Origin: Thelephora terrestris
Lineage: Eukaryota > Basidiomycota > Agaricomycetes > Thelephorales > Thelephoraceae
Assembly (NCBI GenBank): GCA_015956445.1
Contig: WIUZ02000024.1
Coordinates: 1 to 64,000, forward strand
Length of the DNA stretch: 64,000 bases
Direction: 5' to 3'
Shown: positions 11,376-21,860 of the stretch, piece after piece
Layout of the letters: each line of letters opens with the position of its first letter
How positions within the stretch are numbered: the stretch's first letter is position 1
Notes under the pieces: generated by a model
What the model saw: the letters and a program-made list of their open reading frames with translations, nothing else
Databases searched by the model: none
Told to the model about the DNA's origin: nothing
Program-made: the position numbers and the translations under genes

Positions 11376-13974
11376 ATGCCCAAACGCGAGAGGACAGCTC
11401 CCAAGGGGCCTCGTAAAAGAAAGCGAGGCGGTGCATCGTACACAATCAGCAGTCTTAACACACCCATCGATAACAAGGTGACTGTCGAGGATGTCCGCAT
11501 CTGGGACGTATCAACCTCCGAACGAACAGGACGTGTCTCGGCGAGCAGGCGAATGGTCAAGCATACCCACCAAGATTCGAGCCAACATGAGCCATCGACG
11601 ATCAGGGAGAATGAGGAGGGCGGAGAGGTCGATGTTGAGGAGGCTGGTACCCTTGCTGACTCGGAGTCCCCCCCTGAGATGGTCGAACGACATCGTAGGC
11701 AGAGGTGCTTGAAGGAGCGCGTGAAGGAAAACGACAGCGTAAGTGAAGTCACTCGCTCACACCCATCGCCCCTTCACTTACTCGCATTTCCAGACCAGGA
11801 TGGACCAGTGGCTTCAGCACCGCCAGATCGTTCTAGATGAAATGCTCCGCCTTGATGGCTTAGGTGACGCGTTGGATGGACCTGAATTGTGTGCAGATTG
11901 TTCGGTAGCCTCGGCGAAGTTCAGGTGCAAGGACTGCTTTGAGGAAGTTATGCGCTGCTCGGCGTGTATGGTTTCGTCCCACCGGAACCTCCCGCTCCAC
12001 AGGCTTCAGGTACGTCAAACACCCTGCTACTCTGACTTGTGCTTAATCGACCCAAGTCCTGGAACAATGGTTTCTTCGAGAGCGAGACCCTCGAAAATCT
12101 TGGTCTTGTCGTCAACCTTGGCCACCACACCGATATCTGTCCCGTTAATCCGGAAACCAAACGGATTACTGTTATTGACCTTTCTGGCTATCATTTCCTC
12201 CGTGTCCGTTTTTGCATGTGCTCCCAAAGCTCGTTCCTGGAACCTTTCCACCAGTTGCTGAGAGTCTGTTGGTACCCGGCATCAACACTTCGACCTAAGA
12301 CTGTCTTTACATTTGATCTTTTGGACACATACCACAAGATTTCCCTCCAGGGAAAGCTCAACCTCTACAATTTCTACACCTCAATCATGCAGAAGACTGA
12401 CAACTGCGGGCGTCTCAATGTGAAGGTGTGTTAGTTTGTCAATAACTCCTACCATTTAACTTACCTCCTTTGGCAGTACAGGTATCACGAGATCTCACGG
12501 TGCGTCCGGCAATGGCGTCACCTCAAGGATATAAAACGGGGTGCAGCTGGCCATACCTCCACAGCGGTCAATGATTTGGGCAATGGGGCTCTTGTGATCG
12601 AGTGTCCAGCGTGCCCGCATCCGGGACAGAATCTGCCTCCAGGTTGGGAAAATGCGGCTGATGACAAAGCGTAATTATCCCCTTGTTTTTTTATCTCTCC
12701 ATCCCATGATGACCCATTTTAGGTGGCTGTATAGCCTTTTCATTGCCATAGACGCCAACTTCAGGCTCAAGCTGAAGTCACGTGGTATCAAAGACCCGGA
12801 GCTCGGGTCCGGATTAGCATACTTTGTCAATGCGGCCAAGTTTGAAGCCCACCTCGGCCATCACCGCGATGAAGGGAACGTGAGTTGTTTTTATTTCTTT
12901 TGTTGTGCGGCTGAGAGCTCAATGTTTGAGCATCACACGGCAATAGATCGAGTCTTGTGGCACGGAGTTCCACGCCGTAAACCAAGCTAATTCAAAACGT
13001 TCAAAGGACTTCAGCGTTTCTGGTGTGGGTGCCGTGGTTTGCTGCCATGGCTTTGTCCGCAAGAACGGGGTGGTTGATTTGCAGAAAGGAGAGAGGTGGG
13101 CCGTCGTACGCTCATTCTACGCCCTTGTGTTTTAACAACCCGCGTCAGGTTCGTGAACATGGATTACATTTTCCTTTCCACCGTCAAAAACGAGAGCGTC
13201 AAGATCATCAAAATCTCCTACGATATCGCATGCCGTTGGTTGATAAAGCTACACCGGAGGCTGGAAGGTTACTCTGAAGATCTTCAGTTCCCGGAAGACA
13301 AGTTTACGTTGGAATTCTTCATTCCAAAATTTCATCTCCCGGCACACGGCTCAAGCTGCCACACGAAATACTCGTTTAACTACCGACCCGGCGTTGGCCG
13401 CACCCATGGGGAAAACATCGAGTCCGGATGGGCCCACACAAACCCAGCAGCTGTGTCGACGCGAGAGATGGGTGGTAGCACACGACATTTGGCCCTCGAT
13501 GGGCATTGGGGTGGCTGGAATTGGCGGAAGATTGTCGGGTTCGGTGCGTTTTTTGTTACTATCTAAATTTACCTTTTCCAATCATTAACTTACTTGTGGC
13601 AGGACCACTGCTACTGAAAAACCTACGCGAGGCTGTTGACATGACGAAAAAGTGCGAGGATGCTTGTCAAGACTTTGAGAAACACAGGTCTCCCGCTGTG
13701 ATACATGAGTGGAAGATGATCAAGCGCAGGTGGGAGAAGGACTTTTCGCAACCAGACCCATATCAAGTGACCGAGAGAGGTAAGTCGACTCTTTAAAACG
13801 GTCTAACGGCTTGGGTATTTAACCGCCCTTCGTTTTTGTAGCTTCTAACTTTAATTCCGTGAAATGTAAACTGTCAGAGAGCGAAGCGCTCGACCCTTTG
13901 TCCAGGAATGTGCCCCAACACAAGCTGTCCCCTTTCTCTTTTGTTCGCATGGGTCTCAAGCTCGAGGATCAACA
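11376..13974 (+). CDS. KDZ transposase with CxC2-like cysteine cluster, 3' truncated
   Basis: Exons read as 11376-11738, 11794-12009, 12057-12425, 12477-12670, 12723-12879, 12947-13095, 13149-13543, 13603-13779 and 13842-13974, all phase-consistent. A basic/acidic N-terminus is followed by the cysteine cluster CADCSVASAKFRCKDCF..CSACM. KDZ core motifs come next: WFNNG-type region, CPACPHPGQNLPPGWENA, FIAIDANFRLKLKSRG, GSGLAYFVN, ISYDIACRWLIKL, FFIPKFHLPAHGSSCHTKYS, FNYRPGVGRTHGENIESGWA and HLALDGHWGGWNWRKIVG. These include the acidic residues expected of the RNase H-fold active site. Kyakuja-Dileera-Zisupton elements are DNA transposons abundant in Agaricomycetes, where they often accompany TET/JBP genes; none is seen here. 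The gene stops at the next donor (GTACGT at 13,975), about 30 bp before a cargo element begins; the C-terminal exon(s) were not found beyond it. Confidence 0.85.
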
Positions 13975-14549
13975 GTACGTGCCACTTTGTTCCTATGAAG
14001 CTAATGTCACGAACGCGTGACATAGTAGCCAAGATCACACAAATAATCCAAAACATTGGTCTCATTCGCAGTAATAATAGTACAAATGTGATGATTTCAC
14101 CGTTTACCCTCTTTCATTTCCTTTATTTAACGCCTCATCACCACTAAGTCAGTTGGTGCCCTGCCCTAAACACGGCGGTAAACTGTTTATTATGCAGTAT
14201 GCCCTATGCTTAACGACTCAAAGTCCAATACGTGGAACGTGCTACTAGTCAAGATACCCAGAAGACCCGAGGTATAATACGTGAACATGTACCGGTGGAC
14301 CTTCACACGAAGATCCCCCCTACCTGGCCCTCCGTTGCCCCTGGACGACTAGTAGATATTCAGGCTACCGACAACAAGGGATGTATTAATAAGCGTCGCG
14401 CGCTGACCTCTCGCAGAAGTCAACCGGCTTATTAATCTGACCCTTGGATTGGACTTATGAAAACCATTATGCTTTACGACTCATGGATCACGCGCAATAA
14501 ATAAAATAGAAAGAAGATTCATTGGAAGCCAACAGTACAAAAGAGTTAT

Positions 14550-15812
14550 CTAATCAATATCTCTTCGGATCCTTTGTACTACTTCCAATGCCGATCTCAC
14601 CAACTCCTCATTCAGCCAGTTCTGCTCCCGGATCTCGTTCGGGTCCACGTCCGACAAGTCATCGTAATCTGGAAGCTCCGTATCAGAGTTTGGTTCACTA
14701 TCGGGAACGAACTCAGCGTACGGATCATACTCCAGAGCAGGCCATTGACGGCGACTACCCCAAGGAGTAGAAACGAACTCAGGACGAGGAGTGTCCCGAC
14801 GGACGACTCCTACGTTCTGGTAGAATTCGTCGCTCCCAATCTCGATGACCTCATCATCAACGGGAACCAACCTGTTCTCGTGACGAACCAACAGATGAGC
14901 GGGTGGCGACTCAGCCCGATTAGGGATGATCGGCGACCCGGCCCGATGCGGAACCTCCGGCTCCTCCTCTTCGACTTGGACCTCCGGTTCGTTGCACTTC
15001 CTCTGGAGATCCCGGACTTCTCCGGTCAACTCGGAAACACGACGAGTAAGGCGAACCTAACAGGAACGGGGTTAGAAGATGACAACTATCTTCGATCCCA
15101 GTCCCAGTACCTTATCGTCTTCCAATTCCCCGGTCTTCGCAACGAGACTCCGGACCAAGTCCTTCAACGTGATCACCTCTCCCTGAAAGAAAGTTTGAGT
15201 TAGAAAGGTCAATTACTCCTGACCCAAACTTTCTTACCTTCAACCTGTCGATCGCCATACCATGCTGCTCCTGCTCATCTTCAATCTTCAAGATGCCTTC
15301 ATGACATCCAAGGAACTCCTTTTCCAACTTCTCGATTTCTTCGCGACAACCATCGACTCGCTCATTGACATGAGCTATCTCATCCATCAACATGGACCCA
15401 ACGTTACCCGTATGGATAACGCTGGCCTCCAACACAGAGTTGAAGGTCTCATTGGTCTCAGTGACAAACTCGACACCCCTGTTAAGGAGTTCGGTCGCAT
15501 AAGGGTTCGTCTCGATACGCGCCAACTTGCGCCGAGACACCCTACGAGAAGCCTGGATAAAGTCCCTAAAACCTAAAAGCGGAACGTCAGCAGACATGCT
15601 AAATATGTCAACCGGCATCCCGAACCTAAGTCGGTAAAACCCTCATTAGGGTCGGCGGTGGCGGTCCGGTCCATGACGTTCCCCAAAGTGGGATAAGGAC
15701 GGGAAGCATCACGACGAGCGTGAGAGAAGCGGTCGATGTTAAAGTTATTCTCCTGAACAGGAGAGTAGGAGGAAGAGCGACGAGTGGGAACACGAGTAGA
15801 AGCACGAGGCAT
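14550..15812 (-). CDS. Coiled-coil/acidic-tail cargo protein, unknown function
   Basis: Four exons on the minus strand: 15812-15626, 15572-15238, 15182-15111, 15056-14550. They give 366 residues with all phases consistent and introns of about 53-56 nt (one uses GTTCGG). The N-terminus is basic and Ser/Arg-rich (MPRASTRVPTRRSSSY). The middle is predicted coiled coil with heptads (MLMDEIAHVNERVDGCREEI, EKLEKEFLGCHEGILKIEDE), and a 24-residue micro-exon continues it. The C-terminal 170 residues are strongly acidic (VDDEVIEIGSDEF, DSEPNSDTELPDYDDLSDVD). No catalytic motif. The overall plan (helical N-terminus, short coiled-coil exons, acidic tail) resembles the gene of the E1 elements in this window without clear sequence identity. 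Lies inside element C. Confidence 0.6.
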
Positions 15813-16049
15813 GTTGGCTGTGTGTGTAACAAAGGTGGGTTTGTTGGGAGACCAGTCATCCAACCCCCTTTGGTTATGTACCAAATGCCACGCCCCTTCC
15901 ACGACTCAGGAGTTGAGTCATCATTTCTATTGTTTACTGCGCATGACCCACATGACATCATATGCCCCTATTTCTTAGTCATATGCTCCCCTTTTGCCAT
16001 TGGCTGTTAGTCAGTCATACCCACATTCCTTCCGAACATTCTCAGGATA

Positions 16050-16536
16050 TGTCATGCTTTGTAATTGCTCTGTAATGCTCTCAAATTGCTATTGGCCGCC
16101 ACACTTTCGTTTATCAGCTGATAATTTGTAGCATTAGTCACCACGTAACGCACAGACCATGCAGTGCTGCGCACGGACCATGTTTGTCTGTGTTTGTATC
16201 TTTAGGGTAGTTACATGTCACTGTCATGTCACAAATCTAAGTAGTATATATACTCAGAGTAGTTTAGCCTGTACTCCTTAGATTTGTTATCATCAGACTC
16301 TCCGTGACCTCTACTGCTGTGTGCTTAGAGCAAGAGTGCCTGAAGACCCTTGTCTCCTTCTTTCTCCTCTTCTCCAATCTAGTCTGTGAAGAGACTTCCG
16401 ATATCCCTGGGTTTGCAACAGGGTTATAACTGTGTGTTTGACCCCTGCGTGTGATAGGTTTGGATAGCAAGAGTGCTATTGAACTGTAGAGGTCGCGTCG
16501 GCCTGACAAACAGTAAGCAGGCCTACAACCCTGACA
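16050..16536 (+). promoter_or_regulatory. LTR-like tail with TATA box
   Basis: Contains TGTCATG-type words, a strong TATA box (AGTATATATACTCAG near 16,243) and about 280 bp of leader-like sequence ending GGCCTGACA at about 16,507. The family-B terminal AACAGTAAGCAGGCC follows. It looks like the promoter half of a small LTR joined into element C; no target duplication was found. Confidence 0.35.
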
Positions 16537-17149
16537 TATTGTTTTATTTTATTATTACGAGACATTGAGAACGTGGGTCGGACGATGCACGGTAGGGTTA
16601 TGATTGCGAAGCCACGGGAGAAGTAGTATACAAAATATGGGAGAAGAAGGGTACAAAATACGTTGAGGTGTCTATGGTCTGGGGTTGAGCGCTTGAGCAT
16701 ATGCGGTATGATTGTCGGCGGCGTGGATGACAATAGCTATCCTAAAAGAAATCGTTGAGCTGCCGTGCAATTTTAGAGAACTCACAGGTATTGTGAGAAT
16801 GTCGGGAGGGGCCGGGAATACTCACCATGTGACACAACAGCTGTCGGGAGCTCTAAAAGGAAAGAAATTTGTTGGCAGGTTCTGAAGTTGCGTCGCGAGA
16901 AGTGCACGGGAGGTCCGGGTGTCAGTTCTTCGAGAGGGGGGCTGTGGCCAGTTAAAACAAAGGGATAGAACACACACATCTGAGTGGACCTAAGAGGGGG
17001 TGGGTTGTTCGCCAATGGCCACAATAGTGGCGAAGTTAGCGCGATCTGAAGGAGAGGGCCGAGATGAAAGGTAGAGCAGTATTGCGGACCTGAAAAGAGG
17101 GGAAGGTGGGTTGCGGGAGGAGTGAAAGCGAACGACGCGTCGCAGATGT
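16537..17149 (-). other. GA-rich stretch, possible downstream exons
   Basis: No confident gene. Minus-strand splice-like sites (acceptor CCCGACAG and donor GTGAGTATTC around 16,825-16,850) flank a short open exon, consistent with continuation of the minus-strand unit starting at 22,947. Confidence 0.25.
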
Positions 17150-17873
17150 CACTGGGGGCAGACCCCTACTTACCCAGCAGGCAAATTGAGGGTTTTTTGA
17201 GAGTTTTTCAACAATTTACTCAGATTTTACCCAGTGGGTTCATTGTGAACAAATTCAAAACTTACCCACCACTTTGCCCTCAATTTGATTGGTGGGTAAG
17301 TTTTGAAATTGTTCTCAACAAGCTCATCAGTTTGCCCATGAGGTACTTCTTTGACAAAACTCTAAGAGTTCTTTCACAAATTGCACAAAATGTGTCCACC
17401 ACATCATCTGAGCCACTTGCCCAGAGTTCTTTCACAAATTACCCACAAATTTTCCCATAACATGTGCAATCATGTACACAGTGGGATTGTTGAGAGTTTG
17501 TCAAGAAATTGAGTATATCAAGAGTTTGTTGTGATTACATCAAAGAAAACCTGGTGGGTATGTTACTGAGTATGTTGCAAGCAAGCTTTGAAAGAATTAT
17601 TGATGAGTGGCTCAGAGCATGTGGTGGGCACATTTGGTGCAATTTGTGAGAGAACCCTTAGAGTTTTGTCAAAGAAGTACCTCATGGGCAAACTGATGAG
17701 CTTGTTGAGAACAATTTCAAAACTTACCCACCAATCAAATTGAGGGCAAAGTGGTGGGTAAGTTTTGAATTTGTTCACAATGAACCCACTGGGTAAAATC
17801 TGAGTAAATTGTTGAAAAACTCTCAAAAAACCCTCAATTTGCCTGCTGGGTAAGTAGGGGTCTGCCCCCAGTG
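17150..17873. mobile_element. CACTG fold-back MITE 1 (TSD TGT)
   Basis: Terminal CACTGGGGGCAGACCCC and its exact reverse complement at the right end, flanked by TGT on both sides (17,147-17,149 and 17,874-17,876). The two halves are near-perfect inverted copies: the same peptide frame can be read inward from both ends. It contains many TTACCCACTGGGTAA-like sub-palindromes. CACTG ends with a 3-bp target duplication fit the CACTA/CMC superfamily; no transposase is encoded. Confidence 0.85.
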
Positions 17874-17876
17874 TGT

Positions 17877-18614
17877 GCAAGAAACCGTGCGCTTACTCAC
17901 AGGTGACCGGTGACCCCCAAGGATGTCAGTCGATGGGAGGGATGCGTCGATGGGGCCCATATATACTTGACTCGCCTCGGACAACGCGAGAGACTGAATG
18001 GGCGGAGGGGAACAGCGAGAGACTGTGGTGGGGGACGACAGCGAGAGACCGAACGGGCGGAAGGGGAGAGCGAGAGACCAAAGGGGAGGAGGGGGAGAGC
18101 AAGAAACTGTGGCGAAAGAGAGCAGGACTTTGAACGAACTAAAGCGCTCACAGTGAAACGTGACGCAGAATGATTGATGAATGGGGAAGGCTCTCACCGA
18201 GCAGTGGTAGGGGGGCTCTGCATGTCGCGTCTAAATAAATGCTCTTCATTTGGAAATCCCATTTGGGGTTGCAGAAAATAGACCTAGAACAACCGGAACG
18301 AAGCATGCAATGGAATGGAAGAGGTGCGACGTCAGTAGCAGTGGAATGCAACGAGGAGAGAGGTGGCCGAAAGAGGAAGGGGATTGCTCACCAGGAGAAG
18401 GAAGCGCGAATCAAAAGGGGTGTTGACCAATCAAAACACAGTGTCAACAGAAGGCCTGGCGGGATGTTGCCGTGGAGTGCGACAGGAGAGGGAGAATGGA
18501 AAGGGAAAGGTACAAAGGAGGACGTATCGGGAAAAACAAGAGACCAGCGTTGACCAATCATCGCGCAGCGTCTGCAGGGCATGCGAAGAATTCGGGACGG
18601 GTCTGCTCACGTGG
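17877..18614. other. GA-rich flank of element B1
   Basis: Low-complexity purine-rich sequence (GAGAGAC repeats 17,990-18,120) with minus-strand donor-like sites at about 17,890, 18,200 and 18,395. No protein family seen. Confidence 0.3.
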
Positions 18615-18639
18615 GACGCTGTCAGGGTTGGAGGCCTGC

Positions 18640-19263
18640 TTACTGTTTGTGGGGCGCTAGAGGATTAGCGGATGGGTGAGGGGTGTCGGGTCTGACTTTG
18701 AAGGGGGTTCCGGGCGTAGAGACGAGGAGAGGAGGAATATCAAGAGAGAGAGGTGACTCTGTCTGATATGGATGGACGGGCGAGTGGTAGTCTTGACAGA
18801 ACTGATTGAGTTGCTGCACAAAGGGTTCAAAGTCTTGGTCGCTAAGGCGTTCGAAGTTGACGAGGTATTCTATAACCGAATAAGGTAATTCAGTTGGGAC
18901 TTCCCACCAGAGGACGATGATAGCCGGAGAGTGGGTGTGGATGTTAGTAGTAAGATGAATGCGTGGAGAGGGAAAGTAGAAGGCTGGACTGATACTGAAG
19001 TAAACGGTTGCAAGGACGCTCTCCGTAAGATCTGAATTCCAGAGGAATTGATGATCTGCTCCTAGGAGAAAAGGAGGAGTAGTGACTCCGGTGTTGAGAG
19101 CTGCAAAGGGTCGGTAGTAAGGGAAGTGGGTGAGTAAGCCGGCTGTCCGGTTTACTTGGAGACTTCTAATGAGTTTATACTCCCAGATAGATCTCCTGGC
19201 GTCAGGAACGTTTGGTCGTTGGACTGGACTGGTAGAGGGAAAAGGGTTTGGGGGACTGGACAT
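18640..19263 (-). CDS. Gene Y of element B1, unknown function
   Basis: Single open frame of 207 residues, starting SSPPNPFPSTSPVQRP after the Met. It has conserved blocks RRSIWEYKLIRSLQVNR, PFLLGADHQFLWNSDLTES, AFYFPSPRIHLTTN, IIVLWWEVPTELPYSVIEYL and LSDQDFEPFVQQLNQFCQDY, and a Pro-rich tail. It has no signal peptide, membrane segment or catalytic motif that I recognise. The frame is preserved at 42,555-43,178 and in pieces at 58,217/61,796-62,146 with mainly conservative changes, which argues it is a real selected protein. The promoter has a TATA box (TATATAAGG, 19,409-19,417 on minus) about 150 bp upstream. The stop lies about 20 bp from the element end. Its partner, gene X, is divergent. 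Confidence 0.65.
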   Translation of the reverse strand: MSSPPNPFPSTSPVQRPNVPDARRSIWEYKLIRSLQVNRTAGLLTHFPYYRPFAALNTGVTTPPFLLGADHQFLWNSDLTESVLATVYFSISPAFYFPSPRIHLTTNIHTHSPAIIVLWWEVPTELPYSVIEYLVNFERLSDQDFEPFVQQLNQFCQDYHSPVHPYQTESPLSLDIPPLLVSTPGTPFKVRPDTPHPSANPLAPHKQ

Positions 19264-19881
19264 ACACTAGCAGGAGAATTCCTGCTTAAATGCGTCAGAT
19301 GAAGTAAGACGTGAGAAGAATTCCTCAGCTTACTTTGTTTATTCAAGTTATGAGTAGAGGAGTACAGAAGAGATTGAGAATGGGGAAAAGAAAGGAGCGA
19401 ACGCTCTTCCTTATATACCCAATCCTCTACAGGAGTCATTATTTTACAACAAGTCAAACAGGAATCAATATGGTCTGTGCGTAGTTTAGGGTAGGTGGGA
19501 CGAGTCAGGGGAGTGGGACTTTGGAGCGACAAATGACGAAATGAAATAGGGGAACAATAGTAAAGGAGTCATCAGGAGCATAATGGGGATTTCTCATGAT
19601 CGGTGGGGATTTCTCTCGTTTCACGGTGGCAGTAGAGGACGGATGGGGATTTCCCATGATCGATGGGGATTTCTCTGAATTGATGGGATCGCGATTGGGG
19701 TTGAGGGTTCGTTTACCCTAATGAGGACGTTAATGGATAATAGGTTATTGTTTTCCCCTTTTTGGTTTTCTTTGAGTCAGGATGTATTTAAGTCGGGGGG
19801 ATTAATGATCGTTCCCCTCATCGTCTCTCTTCCACTCCCACCAAACACCAGTACCACCTTCCTCAGATATCCACTACTACT
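19264..19881. promoter_or_regulatory. Bidirectional promoter spacer of element B1
   Basis: Between divergent genes Y and X. On the Y side there is a TATATAAGG box (minus, ~19,412). On the X side a TATTTAAG box lies at 19,785-19,792. In between, the word TGGGGATTTCTC (or TTTCCC) occurs four times at 19,583-19,680, partly with spacer CATGATCGG. The same motif recurs in B3 (43,539-43,575) and B4 (56,765-56,785 and 57,849-57,900), so it is a conserved candidate activator/operator repeat. Confidence 0.55.
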
Positions 19882-20786
19882 ATGTCTTCTTTCGTTACCA
19901 ACAACGCCGTGCTTAGTGCTGCCGCCACCCCCCTTCACCCCGTCCCTCGAGACGGCTGCTCCTTACGACGTGGAGCAACATTTGTATGACTCCCCTGCCA
20001 ACATCGCTCACGACAACCAGGTCGCCATCAACTTCCTCACCGCCCACAACGCCCCCGCCGAGTTCTGGGAACAGGCTGGTTACGAAGATCCCAGGCTTTC
20101 TGGGCCTCGCGTTCAGGCTGCTCACCCTGGAGCCGTTCTTTTGTTGGACGCCATGGAGAGGGAACGGGAGGATAGGATTGCGAAGTTGGAGAAACGTGTG
20201 GATCTCATGTACGTCATCATGAATAGCTTGAATGATGACCTCTCTCATTTCGCCTTGGAACATTGGGGACCTTTCCAGGCATCTCTCTTCCGATATTTCG
20301 GACACCAATGCCATGGGGCCTATTGCACCAATCCTCCTTGCAAGTCCCCAGTCGTCCCTTCGCCACCGCCAGGATCAGGGCGTTCCTCTCCCTCCATCCC
20401 CTCCCTGGAGTCCTGCCCCAGTTCGTCAGATGGTGGAGAGGTCCCAGAAGAAGAAGAACCGCAAGAGTCCGATGACTCGTTCTGGTCAACGTTGTCGTCC
20501 CTCCGACAAGTCACGTCAAGTGCGGATGAAGCTGAAGGTGGAAGTGGCGGGTCTCCAAGACCGTTATGGGTTTGCCTTAGTGAGCGCAGCCTTGTCGGAC
20601 GTGAAGCGGGAGATGCATGATAGTCTATATCATGATGTGTTGGGGTGTAGGGAGTGTTGGCAGGATCCGGTGACGCGAGCGTATTCGTATTGCCCTGAGA
20701 GTGTGCATAATCCTCACCACTTCGCTCATCGTTGTCCGTTTGCTCAGGACTGTGCGTGCAACGTAGATCCGTTTGTTCTTGTCTGA
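19882..20786 (+). CDS. Gene X of element B1, Cys/His-rich C-terminus
   Basis: Starts MSSFVTNNAVLSAAATP. One extra C in the C-run at 19,928-19,933 shifts frame relative to the B4 copy, so this copy is probably inactive. Exon 1 continues as PYDVEQHLYDSPANIAHDNQ, FWEQAGYEDPRLSGPRVQ, LLLDAMEREREDRIAKLEKR. A 70-nt intron (20,209-20,278, GTACGT...TTTCCAG) joins to an exon in another frame that ends REMHDSLYHDVLGCRECWQD, AYSYCPESVHNPHHFAHRCP, FAQDCAC. This is a Cys/His-rich tail that could bind zinc. Reading through the intron gives an alternative acidic C-terminus open to 20,620. Differences between B1 and B4 are synonymous in the spliced frame and non-synonymous in the read-through frame, so the spliced form is favoured. 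Function unknown. Confidence 0.6.
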
Positions 20787-20891
20787 GTTTGTAGTTCTTG
20801 TTAGCCACCATTGTACTATTATTACTACGAATAAGACCAATGTCTTGAATTATTTGTGTGATCTTGGCTACTATGTCACGCGTTCGTGACA

Positions 20892-21860
20892 GACGCGACA
20901 GATGAAAGAGATCGACAAAATGGGAAGGGAAATGCACAAAGAAGTACGTATTGGGAAAAACGAGAACCAATGGAACTGGGGCATGAGAGAGGCGCCTGAG
21001 AATGCAGGGAAGTCCCGTTGCTGACCGTAAACACGATAAACGGCGATGCAAGCGATACGGGAAAGGGCTTACCAAACAGAGCGAGAGACGAGCGGTTGTC
21101 GGGTGTCAGGATGTGCCAGCATCAACCAATCGACGCAGAGCAGCGTGCGGAGAAATAGGGAGAGGCGATCTTCTTTCGGCAGAACGTGGATAGGAAAAGG
21201 GACCGGAAAGGCAAAGGAGTTGCCAAGCAGAACAAGAAGCGAGTGGGAGGCGGGACGTCAATAAGGAAACAGAACGGAAAGGGAGTTGCCAAGCTGAGCA
21301 GGGAGGGAGCGCAAGGCTGGAGGCTGACCGGGCGTCGACCGGCGGCAGAGTAGCGTCTACAAAGCGCACGCGAGGATATGAGGGTCGTTACGGAAGGGGA
21401 AATGGAGTTTCCAAGCAGAGCAGGGAGGGAGCGCAAGGCGGGAGGCTTACCGGGCGTCGACCGACGGCAGAGCAGCGTCTACAAAGCGCACGTGAGGGTG
21501 GGAGGGTTGTTATGGAAAGGGAAAGGGAGGGAAAGGGAAAGGGAGTCTCCAAGTCGAGCAGGGAGGGAGCGCAAGGCGGGAGGCTCACTGGGCGTCGACC
21601 GACGGCAGAGCAGCGTCTACAAAGCGCACGTGAGGATGGGAGGGTCGCTACCCATCACGAAACGTGGTAAAAACCTTACCAAGCAGGAAGGGGACAGATG
21701 ATTGCCAAATAGGAGGGTGCGCGCATCGATTGGGACGAGAGGGTGGGCGTCGACCAATCAGTGGTTGGCGATGGAACATCCCAGTCGCCCTTGGGTAGGG
21801 GATGCCCATTCGAGGGGAACCTGATAAGCGGAAAACTTTCCTGAGAGGGAAGGTAGATTA
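20892..21860. other. GA-rich sequence with minisatellite
   Basis: Continuation of the GA-rich locus after element B1. It contains a three-unit minisatellite (21,295-21,690) and part of the minus-strand exon 2 (21,688-21,841). Confidence 0.4.
21295..21690. repeat. Minisatellite, 3 units of ~123-138 bp, with repeated micro-exon
   Basis: Units start with GAGCAGGGAGGGAGCGCAAG at about 21,297, 21,419 and 21,557. On the minus strand each unit contains a 28-nt segment ACGCTGCTCTGCCGTCGGTC + GACGCCCG preceded by GCGCTTTGTAG. It is followed by GTAAGC, GTCAGC or, in the third unit, TGAGC-type sequence. Each unit therefore carries what looks like a small exon. Confidence 0.6.

Larger units (their letters stand above)
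14005..16536. mobile_element. Element C: family-B ends, different cargo gene
   Basis: Begins TGTCACGAACGCGTGACATA (a terminal hairpin, arms TGTCACG/CGTGACA) and ends AGCAGGCCTACAACCCTGACA-like at 16,536. Both ends match the ends of two-gene elements B1 and B4. The interior shares neither of the two B genes but carries a different minus-strand spliced gene (14,550-15,812). Flanks GCTAA (left) and TATTG (right) do not form a target duplication, so the copy may be rearranged or chimeric. The last ~480 bp hold an LTR-like tail. Confidence 0.5.
18620..20891. mobile_element. Two-gene cargo element B1 (TSD GACGC)
   Basis: Complete 2,272 bp insertion. It starts TGTCAGGGTTGGAGGCC, ends ACGCGTTCGTGACA, and is flanked by GACGC at 18,615-18,619 and 20,892-20,896. 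It carries only two genes, divergently transcribed from a ~620 bp central spacer: gene Y (minus) and gene X (plus). No integrase, transposase or reverse transcriptase is encoded. TG...CA ends with a 5-bp duplication are typical of LTR-retroelement integration, so it could be a solo LTR that carries genes; a DNA transposon with very short inverted ends is the alternative. Confidence 0.75.

Noticed and set aside
11376-16536. TET/JBP dioxygenase expected near KDZ
   Set aside because: Looked for the HxD...H iron-binding pattern in neighbouring frames; nothing convincing.
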